A stretch of 64,000 bases of DNA from Sinorhizobium meliloti 4H41 (GTDB taxonomy: Bacteria; Pseudomonadota; Alphaproteobacteria; Rhizobiales; Rhizobiaceae). The stretch is taken from assembly GCF_000375585.1 (NCBI RefSeq), contig NZ_AQWP01000001.1, positions 1-64,000 on the forward strand, in the 5' to 3' direction. The notes beneath the pieces were generated by a model. That model worked only from the letters and a program-made list of their open reading frames with translations. It was not told the DNA's origin and searched no databases. The position numbers and the translations under genes are program-made. Below, in pieces: positions 29,310 through 37,726 of the stretch; the stretch's first letter is position 1, and every line of letters begins with the position of its first letter.

Positions 29310-30626
29310 ATGCTTCCGCAGGAAATCATACGAAAGAAAAGGGACGGCGATCGGCTTGATCCGGCGGATATCGCCGGTTTCATCGCGGGCGTGACCGATG
29401 GCTCGGTCTCGGAAGGGCAGGCGGCCGCCTTCGCCATGGCGGTCTGGTTTTCCGGAATGAATCGCGACGAATGCGTGGCGCTGACGCTGGCGATGCGCGA
29501 TTCCGGGGAAACGCTCGACTGGAGCGATCTCGCACGTCCCATCGTCGACAAGCACTCGACGGGCGGCGTCGGCGACAATATCTCGCTGATGCTGGCACCG
29601 ATCGTCGCCGCTTGCGGTGCCGCCGTGCCGATGATTTCGGGCCGGGGGCTCGGCCACACCGGCGGGACGCTCGACAAGCTGGAATCGATTCCCGGCTATG
29701 ACATCCAGCCATCGCCCGAGCACTTGCGGCTGGTGGTCGATGAGGTCGGCTGCGCCATCATCGGCCAGACCGCCGATCTCGCGCCGGCCGACAAGCGCCT
29801 CTATGCGATCCGCGACGTGACGGCCACGGTCGATTCGGTGCCGCTGATCACCGCATCGATCCTTTCGAAAAAGCTCGCCGCAGGGCTCGGGTCGCTGGTC
29901 CTCGACGTCAAGCTCGGCAATGGCTCCTTCATGACGGATCCCGCCGAAACCGAAGTCCTGGCGCGTTCGCTGGTCGAGGTCGCCAATGGCGCGGGCGTGC
30001 GCACCTCTGCGCTGATCACCGACATGAACGAGCCACTGGCGGACGCGGCCGGCAACGGGCTCGAAATAGAGAGCTGCCTGGCCTATCTGCGCGGCGAGAA
30101 AGCGGGAACCCGCCTCGATCAGGTCGTGATGGCCCTGGCTGGCGAAATGCTCGTTGCAGCGGGTATTGCGGCGCATGAAGCCGAAGCTGAAGCCATGGCG
30201 CGGCGCGTCCTGGGGAGCGGGGAGGCGATGGAGCGTTTCGGCCTCATGATCCGGCGGCTCGGCGGACCTGCCGATTTCGTGGATCGCCCGGGCGCCTATC
30301 TTGCCGGGGCGCCCGCGGTCCTTGCCGTGCCGGCGGGCCGGAACGGCTATCTGGCGTCCTGCGAGACGCGCGAACTGGGAATGTCGGTCATCGCGCTCGG
30401 CGGCGGGCGCATCCGCCCGGATGACCGGATCGATCATCGCGTCGGTTTTACCGGCCTGAGACCGCTCGGGACGAAAGTCGAAAAGGGCGAGCCGGTCGCC
30501 TTCGTCCATGCTGCCGACCGAAGCCAGGCCGAGGCGATCGCTAAGCGGGTTGCCACGGTCTATGCGATCGCAGACGAGGAGCCGGCGCAACGGCCGGTGG
30601 TCGTTTCGAAGCTGAGAGCGGGGTGA
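29310..30626 (+). CDS. deoA: Thymidine phosphorylase
   Basis: Phosphorolysis of thymidine/deoxyuridine to base and deoxyribose 1-phosphate. 438 residues, family length. N-terminal helical domain, then the phosphate-site K-H-S-T-G-G-V-G-D and S-G-R-G-L-G-H-T-G-G-T-L-D-K-L-E signature, and the C-terminal pyrimidine phosphorylase domain. Last gene of the plus-strand salvage operon, 6 bp after the purine phosphorylase. Confidence 0.96.
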   Translation: MLPQEIIRKKRDGDRLDPADIAGFIAGVTDGSVSEGQAAAFAMAVWFSGMNRDECVALTLAMRDSGETLDWSDLARPIVDKHSTGGVGDNISLMLAPIVAACGAAVPMISGRGLGHTGGTLDKLESIPGYDIQPSPEHLRLVVDEVGCAIIGQTADLAPADKRLYAIRDVTATVDSVPLITASILSKKLAAGLGSLVLDVKLGNGSFMTDPAETEVLARSLVEVANGAGVRTSALITDMNEPLADAAGNGLEIESCLAYLRGEKAGTRLDQVVMALAGEMLVAAGIAAHEAEAEAMARRVLGSGEAMERFGLMIRRLGGPADFVDRPGAYLAGAPAVLAVPAGRNGYLASCETRELGMSVIALGGGRIRPDDRIDHRVGFTGLRPLGTKVEKGEPVAFVHAADRSQAEAIAKRVATVYAIADEEPAQRPVVVSKLRAG

Positions 30627-30648
30627 GGAAAAGCGTGTGCGGTTTTCC
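30627..30648. repeat. Fragment resembling a rhizobial palindromic element
   Basis: GGAAAA - 10 bases - TTTTCC directly behind the deoA stop, continuing into TCCGCCCGTATCCCGC. From memory this resembles the widespread rhizobial palindrome that begins GGAAAAGTGTG and contains GCGGTTTTCCGCCCG. It may terminate deoA transcription. Confidence 0.4.
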
Positions 30649-30729
30649 GCCCGTATCCCGCGCCTTATCGGACTCGTTGACGAGATGCAGCGCCGTTTTC
30701 CGAGGCGGCAGGACGGCAGGCCGACAGGG

Positions 30730-31359
30730 CTACTTCGTTCCGTACATGCGGTCGCCCGCATCGCCGAGGCCCGGCACGATATAGCCCTTCTCGTTGAGAT
30801 GGCTGTCGATCGAGGCGGTGAAGATCGGAACGTCCGGATGGGCGCCCTGGAAGTTGCGGATACCCTCCGGAGCGGCAAGGAGGCAGAGGAAGCGGATGTT
30901 CCGCGCACCGCGCTCCTTGAGCTTCTCGATGGCCGCGATCGAGGAATTGCCGGTAGCGAGCATCGGGTCGACGACGATGACGAGGCGCTCGTTGATGTTG
31001 TCCGGCGCCTTGAAGAAATATTCGACCGCCTGCAGAGTCTCGTGGTCCCGGTAGACGCCGATATGCGCAACGCGCGCCGAGGGCACCAGTTCGAGCATGC
31101 CCTCGAGCAGGCCGTTGCCGGCGCGCAGGATGGAAGCGAAGACGAGCTTCTTGCCCTCGAGCACTGGCGCGTCGGTTTCCACGAGAGGCGTCTCGATCCG
31201 TTCGGTCGTCAGCTCCAGATCGCGCGTGACCTCATAGCAGAGCAGCGTCGAGATTTCCTTGAGCAGCCGGCGGAAGCCCGCAGTCGACGTTTCCTTCTTG
31301 CGCATGATGGTCAGCTTGTGCTGCACCAGCGGATGACCGATCACCGTTACGCCGTCCAT
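30730..31359 (-). CDS. upp: Uracil phosphoribosyltransferase
   Basis: Converts uracil and PRPP to UMP, recovering the base released by the phosphorylases. 209 residues, full length. PRPP-binding loop [11 protein letters not shown] and the uracil-binding [13 protein letters not shown] near the C-terminus. It lies 110 bp downstream of add on the same strand and is convergent with deoA. Confidence 0.97.
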   Translation of the reverse strand: MDGVTVIGHPLVQHKLTIMRKKETSTAGFRRLLKEISTLLCYEVTRDLELTTERIETPLVETDAPVLEGKKLVFASILRAGNGLLEGMLELVPSARVAHIGVYRDHETLQAVEYFFKAPDNINERLVIVVDPMLATGNSSIAAIEKLKERGARNIRFLCLLAAPEGIRNFQGAHPDVPIFTASIDSHLNEKGYIVPGLGDAGDRMYGTK

Positions 31360-31469
31360 GGCTCATCTTCCCCGCGAAAATTGGCTATCCACCCTCTTTT
31401 CCATGGAAAGGGCGGGGGCCGCAAGAGTGTAGGTGGAAGTTGTGCAGCTCCGCCCGCTCATCCGCGCAA

Positions 31470-32444
31470 CTAGACATGCAACGCGGCCAGCAACCTCCCT
31501 CGCGTCGGCTCGTCCACGAAGGCGGCTTCAATCGCGATCTTCGTCATCCGGTCGATCTCGCTGTCGGAGAAGCCCATCGCGTGGAAGGCGATTTCGTATT
31601 CCTGCGCGAGCGACGTGTGGAAGAAGGGAGGATCGTCGGAATTGAGCGTCACGCGGACGCCGGCTTCGTAAAGCCGCCTAAGGGGATGCGAGGCAAAATC
31701 CGGGAACACCTGAAGCGCGACATTCGATCCGGGACAGACTTCGAGCACGACGCCCTCGTCGGCAAGGCGCTTCACGAGATCGCCGTCCTCGATCGCCCGG
31801 ACCCCGTGGCTGATCCGGGCCGGGCGGACATGGTCCAGCGCATCGCGCACGCTGAAGGCGCCGGAAAGTTCGCCGGCGTGGATGGTGAGGCCGAGGCCGG
31901 CATCGCGGACGGTGTCGAAGGCGCGGGAGAATTCGGCGACGCTGTGCATGCGCTCCTCGCCGGCCAGATTGAAGCCGGTCACGAGCGGATGCCGGCGCAT
32001 CGCTGCATATTCGGCGGTCCTGATGACCGAGTCGGGACCGAAATGGCGGATGCCGGTGATCAGCATGCGCGATTCGATGCCGGTCTTCGCCTTCGCCGCC
32101 TCCATGCCGGCGGCGAGGCCCTCGATATAGGCGTCGGCGCCGAGCCCGATCGTTTCGCCGTGGTCGGGCGAGACGATGATTTCGCTGTAGATCGTACCCG
32201 CTTCGGCAAGCTCCGTCAGATAGGTCTCGGCGAGAAGCGCATAGTCGCCTTCGGTGCGAAACAGCGAGGCGACGGCGTCGTAGCACCTTACGAAGCTGGT
32301 GAAATCCTCCCAGACATAGGCGCTGTCGCGGATGATCGCGCTGGTGTCGACGCCGTATTTGCGCGCCTGCCTCAGCGCCAGGTCAGGCGGCGTCGCGCCC
32401 TCGATATGGCAATGCAGTTCGGCTTTCTTCAGATGAGCGGTCAA
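31470..32444 (-). CDS. add: Adenosine deaminase
   Basis: Hydrolyses adenosine/deoxyadenosine to inosine/deoxyinosine. 324 residues. Zinc site H-C-H near the N-terminus (E-L-H-C-H-I-E), the H-A-G-E motif, and S-D-D-P-P near residue 270. The start is TTG, sharing bases TTGA with the deoB stop, and GGGAGAAG inside the end of deoB acts as its ribosome site; this couples the two genes. A related adenine deaminase is an alternative, though the salvage context favours adenosine. Confidence 0.92.
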   Translation of the reverse strand: MTAHLKKAELHCHIEGATPPDLALRQARKYGVDTSAIIRDSAYVWEDFTSFVRCYDAVASLFRTEGDYALLAETYLTELAEAGTIYSEIIVSPDHGETIGLGADAYIEGLAAGMEAAKAKTGIESRMLITGIRHFGPDSVIRTAEYAAMRRHPLVTGFNLAGEERMHSVAEFSRAFDTVRDAGLGLTIHAGELSGAFSVRDALDHVRPARISHGVRAIEDGDLVKRLADEGVVLEVCPGSNVALQVFPDFASHPLRRLYEAGVRVTLNSDDPPFFHTSLAQEYEIAFHAMGFSDSEIDRMTKIAIEAAFVDEPTRGRLLAALHV

Positions 32445-33661
32445 ATGAGGCTTCTCCCATGTGGGCCGGCGCCAATGCCGAGATGTCTTGCGACGGTTTC
32501 GCCGATATGGGCGAAGCTGTCGGCGATGCCGAAGGAGCGGCTGCGAAGCGTCGGGCCGAACATCAGCACCGGCACGCGCTCGCGCGTGTGGTCGGTGCCG
32601 CGCCAGGTCGGATCGCAGCCATGGTCGGCGGTCAGGATCACCATGTCGCCGGGTTTCAGCCGGCGGTCGAGATCGGGCAGGCGTGCATCGAAGGCTTCGA
32701 GCGCGGCTGCATAGCCGGGCACGTCGCGGCGATGGCCGTAGAGCATGTCGAAGTCGACGAAATTGGTGAAGACGAGCGCCCCGTCTTCGGCCTCTTCGAT
32801 GGCTTCCAGACTGGCGTCGAAGAGGGCCATGTTGCCGTTGGCCTTGGTGAGCCTGGTCACACCCTGATGGGCGAAGATGTCGCCGATCTTGCCGATCGCG
32901 TGCACCGTGCGCCCGGTCTCCTGCAGCCGGTCGAGAACGGTCGGCTCGGGCGGCGGCACCGAATAGTCGCGACGGTTGCCCGTGCGCGTGAAGTTGCCCG
33001 GGTCGCTGCCGACGAAGGGCCGTGCGATGACGCGGCCGATATTGTAGTCGTCGACGAGCCGGCGCACGACCTCGCAGAGGTTCAGCAGGCGCTCCAGCCC
33101 GAAGGTCTGTTCATGCGCGGCGATCTGGAAGACGGAATCGGACGAGGTGTAGCAGATCGGCTTGCCGCTCCGCATATGCTCTTCGCCGTGGCGGGCGATG
33201 ATGTCGGTACCCGAAGCATGGCAATTGCCGAGAATGCCGGGCACATCGCCCTCACGACAGATCGCTTCCACAAGTTCGGGAGGGAAGGCGTCGCCTTCGG
33301 CCGGAAAATAGCCCCAGTCGAAGGTCACCGGCGTGCCGGCGATTTCCCAATGACCGGACGGCGTGTCCTTGCCGCGCGAGACTTCGCTTGCAGCGCCGTA
33401 GATCCCGTAGACGCGTTCCGGCAGCGCCATGCCGGCGGGCAGCCGCCCGGTCGCGAGCCGCGCCGCATGCATGAGGCCGAGCGCCGACATGTTGGGCAGA
33501 TGAAGCGGCCCTTCCCGGAGCCCCGCCCGGTCGGCCGCTCCCGCCGCGCAGAATTCCGCAATATGTCCGAGCGTATCGGCGCCGAGATCGCCGAAAGCCT
33601 CTGCGTCCGGCGCATTGCCGATGCCGAAGGAATCGAGGACGAAGAGGAATGCACGCGCCAT
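32441..33661 (-). CDS. deoB: Phosphopentomutase
   Basis: Interconverts (deoxy)ribose 1-phosphate and 5-phosphate, linking nucleoside phosphorolysis to the pentose phosphate pathway. 406 residues, alkaline-phosphatase superfamily: metal-ligand Asp in V-L-D-S-F-G-I-G, phosphorylated Thr in the K-D-T-P-S-G-H-W-E block, and [10 protein letters not shown] at the second metal site. First gene of the deoB-add pair. Confidence 0.97.
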   Translation of the reverse strand: MARAFLFVLDSFGIGNAPDAEAFGDLGADTLGHIAEFCAAGAADRAGLREGPLHLPNMSALGLMHAARLATGRLPAGMALPERVYGIYGAASEVSRGKDTPSGHWEIAGTPVTFDWGYFPAEGDAFPPELVEAICREGDVPGILGNCHASGTDIIARHGEEHMRSGKPICYTSSDSVFQIAAHEQTFGLERLLNLCEVVRRLVDDYNIGRVIARPFVGSDPGNFTRTGNRRDYSVPPPEPTVLDRLQETGRTVHAIGKIGDIFAHQGVTRLTKANGNMALFDASLEAIEEAEDGALVFTNFVDFDMLYGHRRDVPGYAAALEAFDARLPDLDRRLKPGDMVILTADHGCDPTWRGTDHTRERVPVLMFGPTLRSRSFGIADSFAHIGETVARHLGIGAGPHGRSLI

Positions 33662-33794
33662 GAAACACCCTGACTGATCCCGAGCGCGAGCGCGATAAGC
33701 GGCGAGCCGGTGCCATTAAGATTTTCGCGGCCGTCGCCGCACAATCCGGCAGAAATAGCGCGCCGCCTTGTCCATTGCAATTGATGCATGCCGC

Positions 33795-33822
33795 CCCGGA
33801 CCCACGCGGCGTGGGTGCCGGG
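33795..33822. terminator. Strong hairpin downstream of the TadE-like gene
   Basis: CCCGG-ACCCACGC-G-GCGTGGGT-G-CCGGG: an almost perfect 13-bp stem starting 10 bases past the stop of the minus-strand gene at 33832. There is no T-run, so termination is likely but not certain. The rest of the 170-bp gap before deoB shows nothing. Confidence 0.5.
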
Positions 33823-33831
33823 AGGGAAGCC

Positions 33832-34416
33832 TCAGCAATCGGTGCAGTTGATGGTCGTGCCGAAGCGCTGGCGGTAGTAGGAGGTCCGGGAGAGCGGGAT
33901 CGTGCCGCCGGCGTCCGAGCCCAACAGGGAAATCTGGTGGTTGACGACGAGTTCGGTGCGCACGACGAAGGCATTCACTGCGTCGAGCTCCGCCGGAACG
34001 CTGACCACGGAATTGACCGCATAGGGGACCGTCGCGCCGTCGCTCGCGTCCGACCAGCCCCGGGACCAGGCGACCTTGCCTTCAGTCGTGCCGTTCACCT
34101 GGATACCGGTGATCTTGAGGTCGTAGTCGGAGCCGTCATAGGGCACCAGCATGTTTTTCGCGACGTTGCGCATGTCGTCCAGAAAGGCCTTGTTCACCTG
34201 CTGCTCCTGGGTGACGATATCGCTCACCGCACTCGAGGCCCGCCCGACCTTGCGCGCCACGGTGAAGCCGAGCGAAAGCTCGAAAGCGCCGACATAGGCC
34301 GCGATCAGAAGCGGCGCGACAATGGCGAATTCCACGGCACCGGCGCCGCGCCGGTCCCGCAACAGTCCGTGGAAGACCCCCCACAGCTGCCGTTTGCATG
34401 TAGGAAGGCGTTCCAT
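33832..34416 (-). CDS. TadE/TadG-like pseudopilin (Tad pilus)
   Basis: 194 residues. After a basic N-terminus comes R-R-G-A-G-A-V-E-F-A-I-V-A-P-L: the prepilin-like cleavage context with the conserved Glu and a single hydrophobic segment, typical of TadE-family minor pilins processed by the prepilin peptidase. The remainder is periplasmic and ends with a Cys pair (N-C-T-D-C). It lies 7 bp downstream of a second TadE-like gene. Confidence 0.85.
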   Translation of the reverse strand: MERLPTCKRQLWGVFHGLLRDRRGAGAVEFAIVAPLLIAAYVGAFELSLGFTVARKVGRASSAVSDIVTQEQQVNKAFLDDMRNVAKNMLVPYDGSDYDLKITGIQVNGTTEGKVAWSRGWSDASDGATVPYAVNSVVSVPAELDAVNAFVVRTELVVNHQISLLGSDAGGTIPLSRTSYYRQRFGTTINCTDC

Positions 34417-34423
34417 GGCGGCC

Positions 34424-35038
34424 TCAATAGTTTTCGTTGCGGAAGGTGGCGGTCGAGACCATCAGATAATCGCGCGGCATGCTGTCGCCGGCGGGTCTGA
34501 GCTTGGTCACCAGGGGACGAACGAGATCGGTGATCACGGTCCAGCGGTAATAGGCACGCACCATGGTGTAGTCGTTCGGGCCGCCGGGTGCGAAAGTAAA
34601 GCCGCTGGTGTCGAGATCGGAGCCGATCCGCGGCACGGCTTCCGGAAAGACACTGAGATCGGCGGGAAGCTTGCGGACGTCGAGATAGAGTTTCGAGGCT
34701 TGCGTCGCCTCGGTCGCCGAGCAGGTCATCATGATCGCGATTTCCTCGCAGAAGGCCTGGCGGAACTGGGTTTCTGTCGTGAAGCCGGGCTTGCCGGTAT
34801 CGGTGGTGATTTCACCCGTGCGGATTTTCCGCGCCAGCGTATCGGTCGCATTGGCCAGCAATTGCTCCCCGGCAAAAGCGACGAATGTCTCGATCGAGGC
34901 GAAGACGACGATGAAGAAAGGCAGTGCAAGGATCGCGAATTCGATCGCCGTCGCACCTTTCCGGTCGCCGATGAAGCGCCGAAACAGGGCGCGCGGGGAG
35001 GGAGCCCGGGGAGTGGATGCTTTCTCGTCGATCGACAT
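34424..35038 (-). CDS. TadE-like pseudopilin (Tad pilus)
   Basis: 204 residues. R-K-G-A-T-A-I-E-F-A-I-L-A-L-P-F-F marks the TadE membrane/prepilin segment at about residues 27-45; two Cys occur in the periplasmic part (F-C-E-E and M-T-C-S). Presumably cleaved and methylated by the CpaA peptidase at 36264 and used as a minor pilin in assembly of the Flp fibre. Confidence 0.87.
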   Translation of the reverse strand: MSIDEKASTPRAPSPRALFRRFIGDRKGATAIEFAILALPFFIVVFASIETFVAFAGEQLLANATDTLARKIRTGEITTDTGKPGFTTETQFRQAFCEEIAIMMTCSATEATQASKLYLDVRKLPADLSVFPEAVPRIGSDLDTSGFTFAPGGPNDYTMVRAYYRWTVITDLVRPLVTKLRPAGDSMPRDYLMVSTATFRNENY

Positions 35039-35286
35039 CGCGCCGTTCCATCATGTCAACTGGTTGGCGCAAAATACACGGCGACTGTTGAAGATTCGTT
35101 TTCGAGGACCCGGAGAATTTTAGTGGTTCTGAAGCGTTCCGAAGGCGGAAGGGCCCCTCATCCCGCTGCCGCGACCTTCTCCCCGCAAGCGGGGAGAAGG
35201 GGCAAGCGGCTCGCTTTGCGGCTCAAGTCCCCTCGCCCGCTTGCGGGGAGAGGGTTAGGGTGAGGGGCAGGGCGAATTTCCCGGTC
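35039..35286. other. Intergenic region of 248 bp, mostly repeat
   Basis: Contains the palindromic element at 35153-35269; the remaining bases upstream of the 34424 gene show no clear promoter. Confidence 0.5.
35153..35269. repeat. Rhizobial intergenic palindromic element (RIME-like)
   Basis: Bounded by inverted ends GCCCCTCATCCC and GGGTGAGGGGC. Inside is the perfect 26-base palindrome 35175-35200 (12-base arms reading CCTTCTCCCCGC and its complement) and a second, shorter CCCGCTTGCGGGG palindrome. The same modules recur at 45.0 and 48.9 kb. Confidence 0.75.
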
Positions 35287-35703
35287 TCAATTGCCGCTCG
35301 AAGCGGAAGCCTGCCGTTCCGCACGCTCGCAATTGGGCGTGCAGGAGAGAACGGTGCGGACGGTCTGTTTATAGACGCGCACCGTGTTGCCCTCGTCGAT
35401 CGATACCAGGATGCGCTCGTCGACCATGGCGTTGCCGTCCTGGTCGAGAATGACGAGATTGGTGGTGCCGAAATTGCGCCCGGTCAGCACGATGGTCTTC
35501 GCATCCGCCACGGTCGCGTCGGCAACCTCCGCATTGCCGATGATCACCTTGCTGACGGGCCGGTCGAGCTTCAGCACGCGGGCGTGGTCCATATAGACGC
35601 GCATCATTTCTTCAGCCGCGCGGGCGCCGCCCGGTGCGGCGAACGCCAGAAGTGCAGTCGTTGCAAGCAGTGCGGCCCGTGGGGTCGCTGAGGGCGTGTT
35701 CAT
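35287..35703 (-). CDS. Stand-alone secretin N-domain protein (pilus assembly protein N-terminal domain)
   Basis: 138 residues with a signal peptide (hydrophobic A-L-L-A-T-T-A-L-L-A-F-A then A-R-A-A-E). The mature part is one domain, L-D-R-P-V-S-K-V-I-I-G-N-A-E-V-A-D through N-F-G-T-T-N-L-V-I-L, the same fold as the first periplasmic domain of the CpaC secretin at 37727. A short tail carries C-T-P-N-C. It may bind or cap the outer-membrane secretin; such separate copies exist in other alphaproteobacterial tad loci. Confidence 0.85.
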   Translation of the reverse strand: MNTPSATPRAALLATTALLAFAAPGGARAAEEMMRVYMDHARVLKLDRPVSKVIIGNAEVADATVADAKTIVLTGRNFGTTNLVILDQDGNAMVDERILVSIDEGNTVRVYKQTVRTVLSCTPNCERAERQASASSGN

Positions 35704-35827
35704 GGCGCGTCCTGACGGTCTATCTGCCGCATCTTGGCGCCTTTTGGTGAATGAATGGTTACGCCGATGCGGCGCAATTTAAAGCATCCATTTTCCGCAC
35801 ATTTACCCAGGAAAAAGCGAGTTTCCT

Positions 35828-35842
35828 TTAACCTCACGGTAA
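35828..35842 (+). promoter_or_regulatory. CtrA-like box upstream of pilA
   Basis: TTAA-N7-GTAA, one mismatch from the CtrA consensus TTAA-N7-TTAA, 113 bp upstream of the pilin start codon. CtrA activates pilA in Caulobacter; the assignment here is by analogy. Confidence 0.35.
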
Positions 35843-35954
35843 CCGGTTTCCTTAAGCGGAAAGCAATTGGCCCCCGCTAAATTCAGGGTATCCGATCAAC
35901 GGCAACAGTTTGACGGACGTGCTGAACAACAAGTGAAGTTTGAGGAGAATAGTC

Positions 35955-36143
35955 ATGAAGACCATTTTTGCACGCCTGATGAAGGACGAGTCCGGCGCAA
36001 CCGCAATCGAATACGGCCTGATCGCAGCTCTGATTTCGGTGGCGCTGATCGCCGGTGCTGACGCACTCGGTGATGCCTTGAATACGACGTTTGGCAACCT
36101 CGGCACCAAGCTGACGACCGCAGTGAACAAACCGGCGCCGTGA
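35955..36143 (+). CDS. pilA: Flp/Fap-type major pilin
   Basis: 62 residues. The cleavage/assembly region K-D-E-S-G-A-T-A-I-E-Y-G-L-I-A-A-L-I has the conserved Glu-Tyr of Flp pilins and a single hydrophobic helix. GAGGAG precedes the ATG at 35955; an earlier in-frame ATG at 35940 lies ahead of that site and is rejected. Structural subunit of the Tad pilus, exported and polymerised by the downstream cpa/tad products. A strong hairpin follows at 36171. Confidence 0.95.
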   Translation: MKTIFARLMKDESGATAIEYGLIAALISVALIAGADALGDALNTTFGNLGTKLTTAVNKPAP

Positions 36144-36170
36144 TACTACGCCCTCGCAGGTAATCAACAA

Positions 36171-36195
36171 TGGGCTGCCTCGAAGAGGCAGCCCA
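36171..36195 (+). terminator. Terminator/attenuator hairpin after pilA
   Basis: Perfect 10-bp stem TGGGCTGCCT/AGGCAGCCCA with a CGAAG loop, 27 bases past the pilA stop. There is no T-run, so it may stabilise the pilin mRNA 3' end and allow some read-through into cpaA, giving pilin excess. Confidence 0.65.
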
Positions 36196-36263
36196 TTCGC
36201 AACTAAGTAGTGTATTGGGGCGCAGCCGCACGAAGAATATAAGTCAACGAGGGGAGATCAGCC

Positions 36264-36776
36264 GTGATCGTGGCTGCCGTTTTTGTAGTGCTTCCGATGT
36301 GTCTCGCTCTTGCAGCGTTCTCGGATTTACTCGAAATGAAGATTCCGAATCGCATCTCGGCAATTTTGCTGGTTTCTTTCATCATTATCTCACCTCTGGC
36401 GGGACTCAACGCCGTTGTGATTGGGCTCCACATTGCCGCAGCGATCGCGGTTTTTGCCGTCTGTTTTTGCCTTTTTGCAGCAAACGTGATGGGCGGCGGA
36501 GACGCTAAACTCCTGTCTGCCACCGCCATATGGTTCGGCTTCAATGCCTCGCTCGCTGCCTTCCTTTTGTATGTCTCAGTCTTCGGCGGACTTCTGACGC
36601 TGGTGGTTTTGCTCCTGCGCAGTCAAGAGAACCTGATCCTTGCCGCCCGCATCCCGATTCCGCGCCTGCTGCTGACTGCGAAGAAAATTCCTTACGGCAT
36701 CGCCATCGCTTTCGGCGGATTTGCTGCCTACCCCTCGTCACCCCTGATGCAGGCCGCCTTTGCGCAGCTTCCCTGA
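36264..36776 (+). CDS. cpaA: Prepilin peptidase (CpaA/TadV type)
   Basis: 170-residue polytopic membrane aspartic protease that trims Flp pilin and the TadE-like pseudopilins. The two active-site aspartates are visible: one in F-S-D-L-L-E-M-K-I-P-N near residue 20 and one in the G-G-G-D-A-K motif near 77-82. The small size, without the methylase domain of PilD, is normal for the A24 Tad group. Confidence 0.93.
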   Translation: MIVAAVFVVLPMCLALAAFSDLLEMKIPNRISAILLVSFIIISPLAGLNAVVIGLHIAAAIAVFAVCFCLFAANVMGGGDAKLLSATAIWFGFNASLAAFLLYVSVFGGLLTLVVLLLRSQENLILAARIPIPRLLLTAKKIPYGIAIAFGGFAAYPSSPLMQAAFAQLP

Positions 36777-36812
36777 CACGCCTCCGCCTCAAGGCTGGAG
36801 CGTAGCCTTCGG

Positions 36813-36844
36813 TTAACCATCTGCATAAGCATTCCATTAACCAT
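36813..36844 (+). promoter_or_regulatory. Paired TTAACCAT boxes (CtrA-like) upstream of cpaB
   Basis: TTAACCAT occurs at 36813-36820 and again at 36837-36844, in the 127-bp gap between cpaA and cpaB. TTAACCAT is the CtrA half-site variant known in alphaproteobacteria. The spacing of 24 bases places the two boxes on similar faces of the helix. Confidence 0.5.
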
Positions 36845-36903
36845 AATTACACCAATTCCTGATCAACCTGATCCCGGGCAATTCCTGGGGGTTTGGGGCG
36901 ATC

Positions 36904-37713
36904 ATGAGACCGGTGCGCATTATCATTCTGGCGGTGGCCGTCGGCTCGGCTGCCTTGGCCGGGCTGTTGGCGATGAAGCTCACCCGCGCGCCCGCCGCGC
37001 AGACGGCGGAACCCGTCATCGAGCAGGCACCGACCATCAACGTGCTGGTCGCCGGCAAGAGCCTGCCGGTCGGCTCCCGTCTCGGCGCCGATTCCATCCA
37101 TTGGAAGGCCTGGCCGAAGGATGGTGTCGCCGAGGGAATGATAACGGAGGAAAACCGTCCCGCCGCCGTCGAAGATCTTGCCGGCGCCGTCGTCCGCCTG
37201 CCGATCTTCACCGGCGAGCCGGTCCGCCAGGAAAAGATCGCCGACGCATCGAACCGGATCATGTCGTCGCTGCTGCCCGCCGGAAAGCGCGCCGTCGCCA
37301 CGGAAATCACGGTTGCGACCGGGGCGGGCGGCTTCATCCTGCCGAACGATCGTGTCGACGTGATCATGGTGCGCAAGTCCGACGGCGATCTCTATCTGAC
37401 CGAAACGGTGCTGAGCAATGTCCGCGTGCTGGCGATCGACCAGCAGATCGAGGAGAAGGAAGACGGCTCGAAAGCGGTCGTCGGTACGACCGCGACGCTG
37501 GAACTGACGCCGGATCAATCGAAGGTCATGACCGTCGCGCAGCAGATGGCGGACCGCATCTCGCTGGCTCTGCGCAGCGTCGCCGACGCGCAGGAGCCGG
37601 ATACCACGGCTGCCGACTACCTTCTCAACGGCGACGGCCGGCCGAGTATTCAGGTCATCAAGTCGGGCTCCATCGTCAAGGGCGACGGTGTGGCCCTCCA
37701 GAACCAGAAGTGA
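36904..37713 (+). CDS. cpaB: Tad pilus assembly protein CpaB/RcpC
   Basis: 269 residues: one N-terminal membrane segment (R-I-I-I-L-A-V-A-V-G-S-A-A-L-A-G), then an SAF domain (V-L-V-A-G-K-S-L-P-V-G-S-R-L) and the RcpC/CpaB domain (L-P-N-D-R-V-D-V-I-M). Periplasmic component thought to connect the secretin to the inner-membrane machine. First gene of the long cpaBCDEF-tadBC operon. Confidence 0.93.
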   Translation: MRPVRIIILAVAVGSAALAGLLAMKLTRAPAAQTAEPVIEQAPTINVLVAGKSLPVGSRLGADSIHWKAWPKDGVAEGMITEENRPAAVEDLAGAVVRLPIFTGEPVRQEKIADASNRIMSSLLPAGKRAVATEITVATGAGGFILPNDRVDVIMVRKSDGDLYLTETVLSNVRVLAIDQQIEEKEDGSKAVVGTTATLELTPDQSKVMTVAQQMADRISLALRSVADAQEPDTTAADYLLNGDGRPSIQVIKSGSIVKGDGVALQNQK

Positions 37714-37726
37714 GGCGGGGCGCAAA

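Noticed and set aside
35153..35269. CRISPR-like or insertion-sequence end repeats
   Set aside because: Copies are few, palindromic and not evenly spaced, and no transposase or cas gene is present; they fit intergenic mosaic repeats better.
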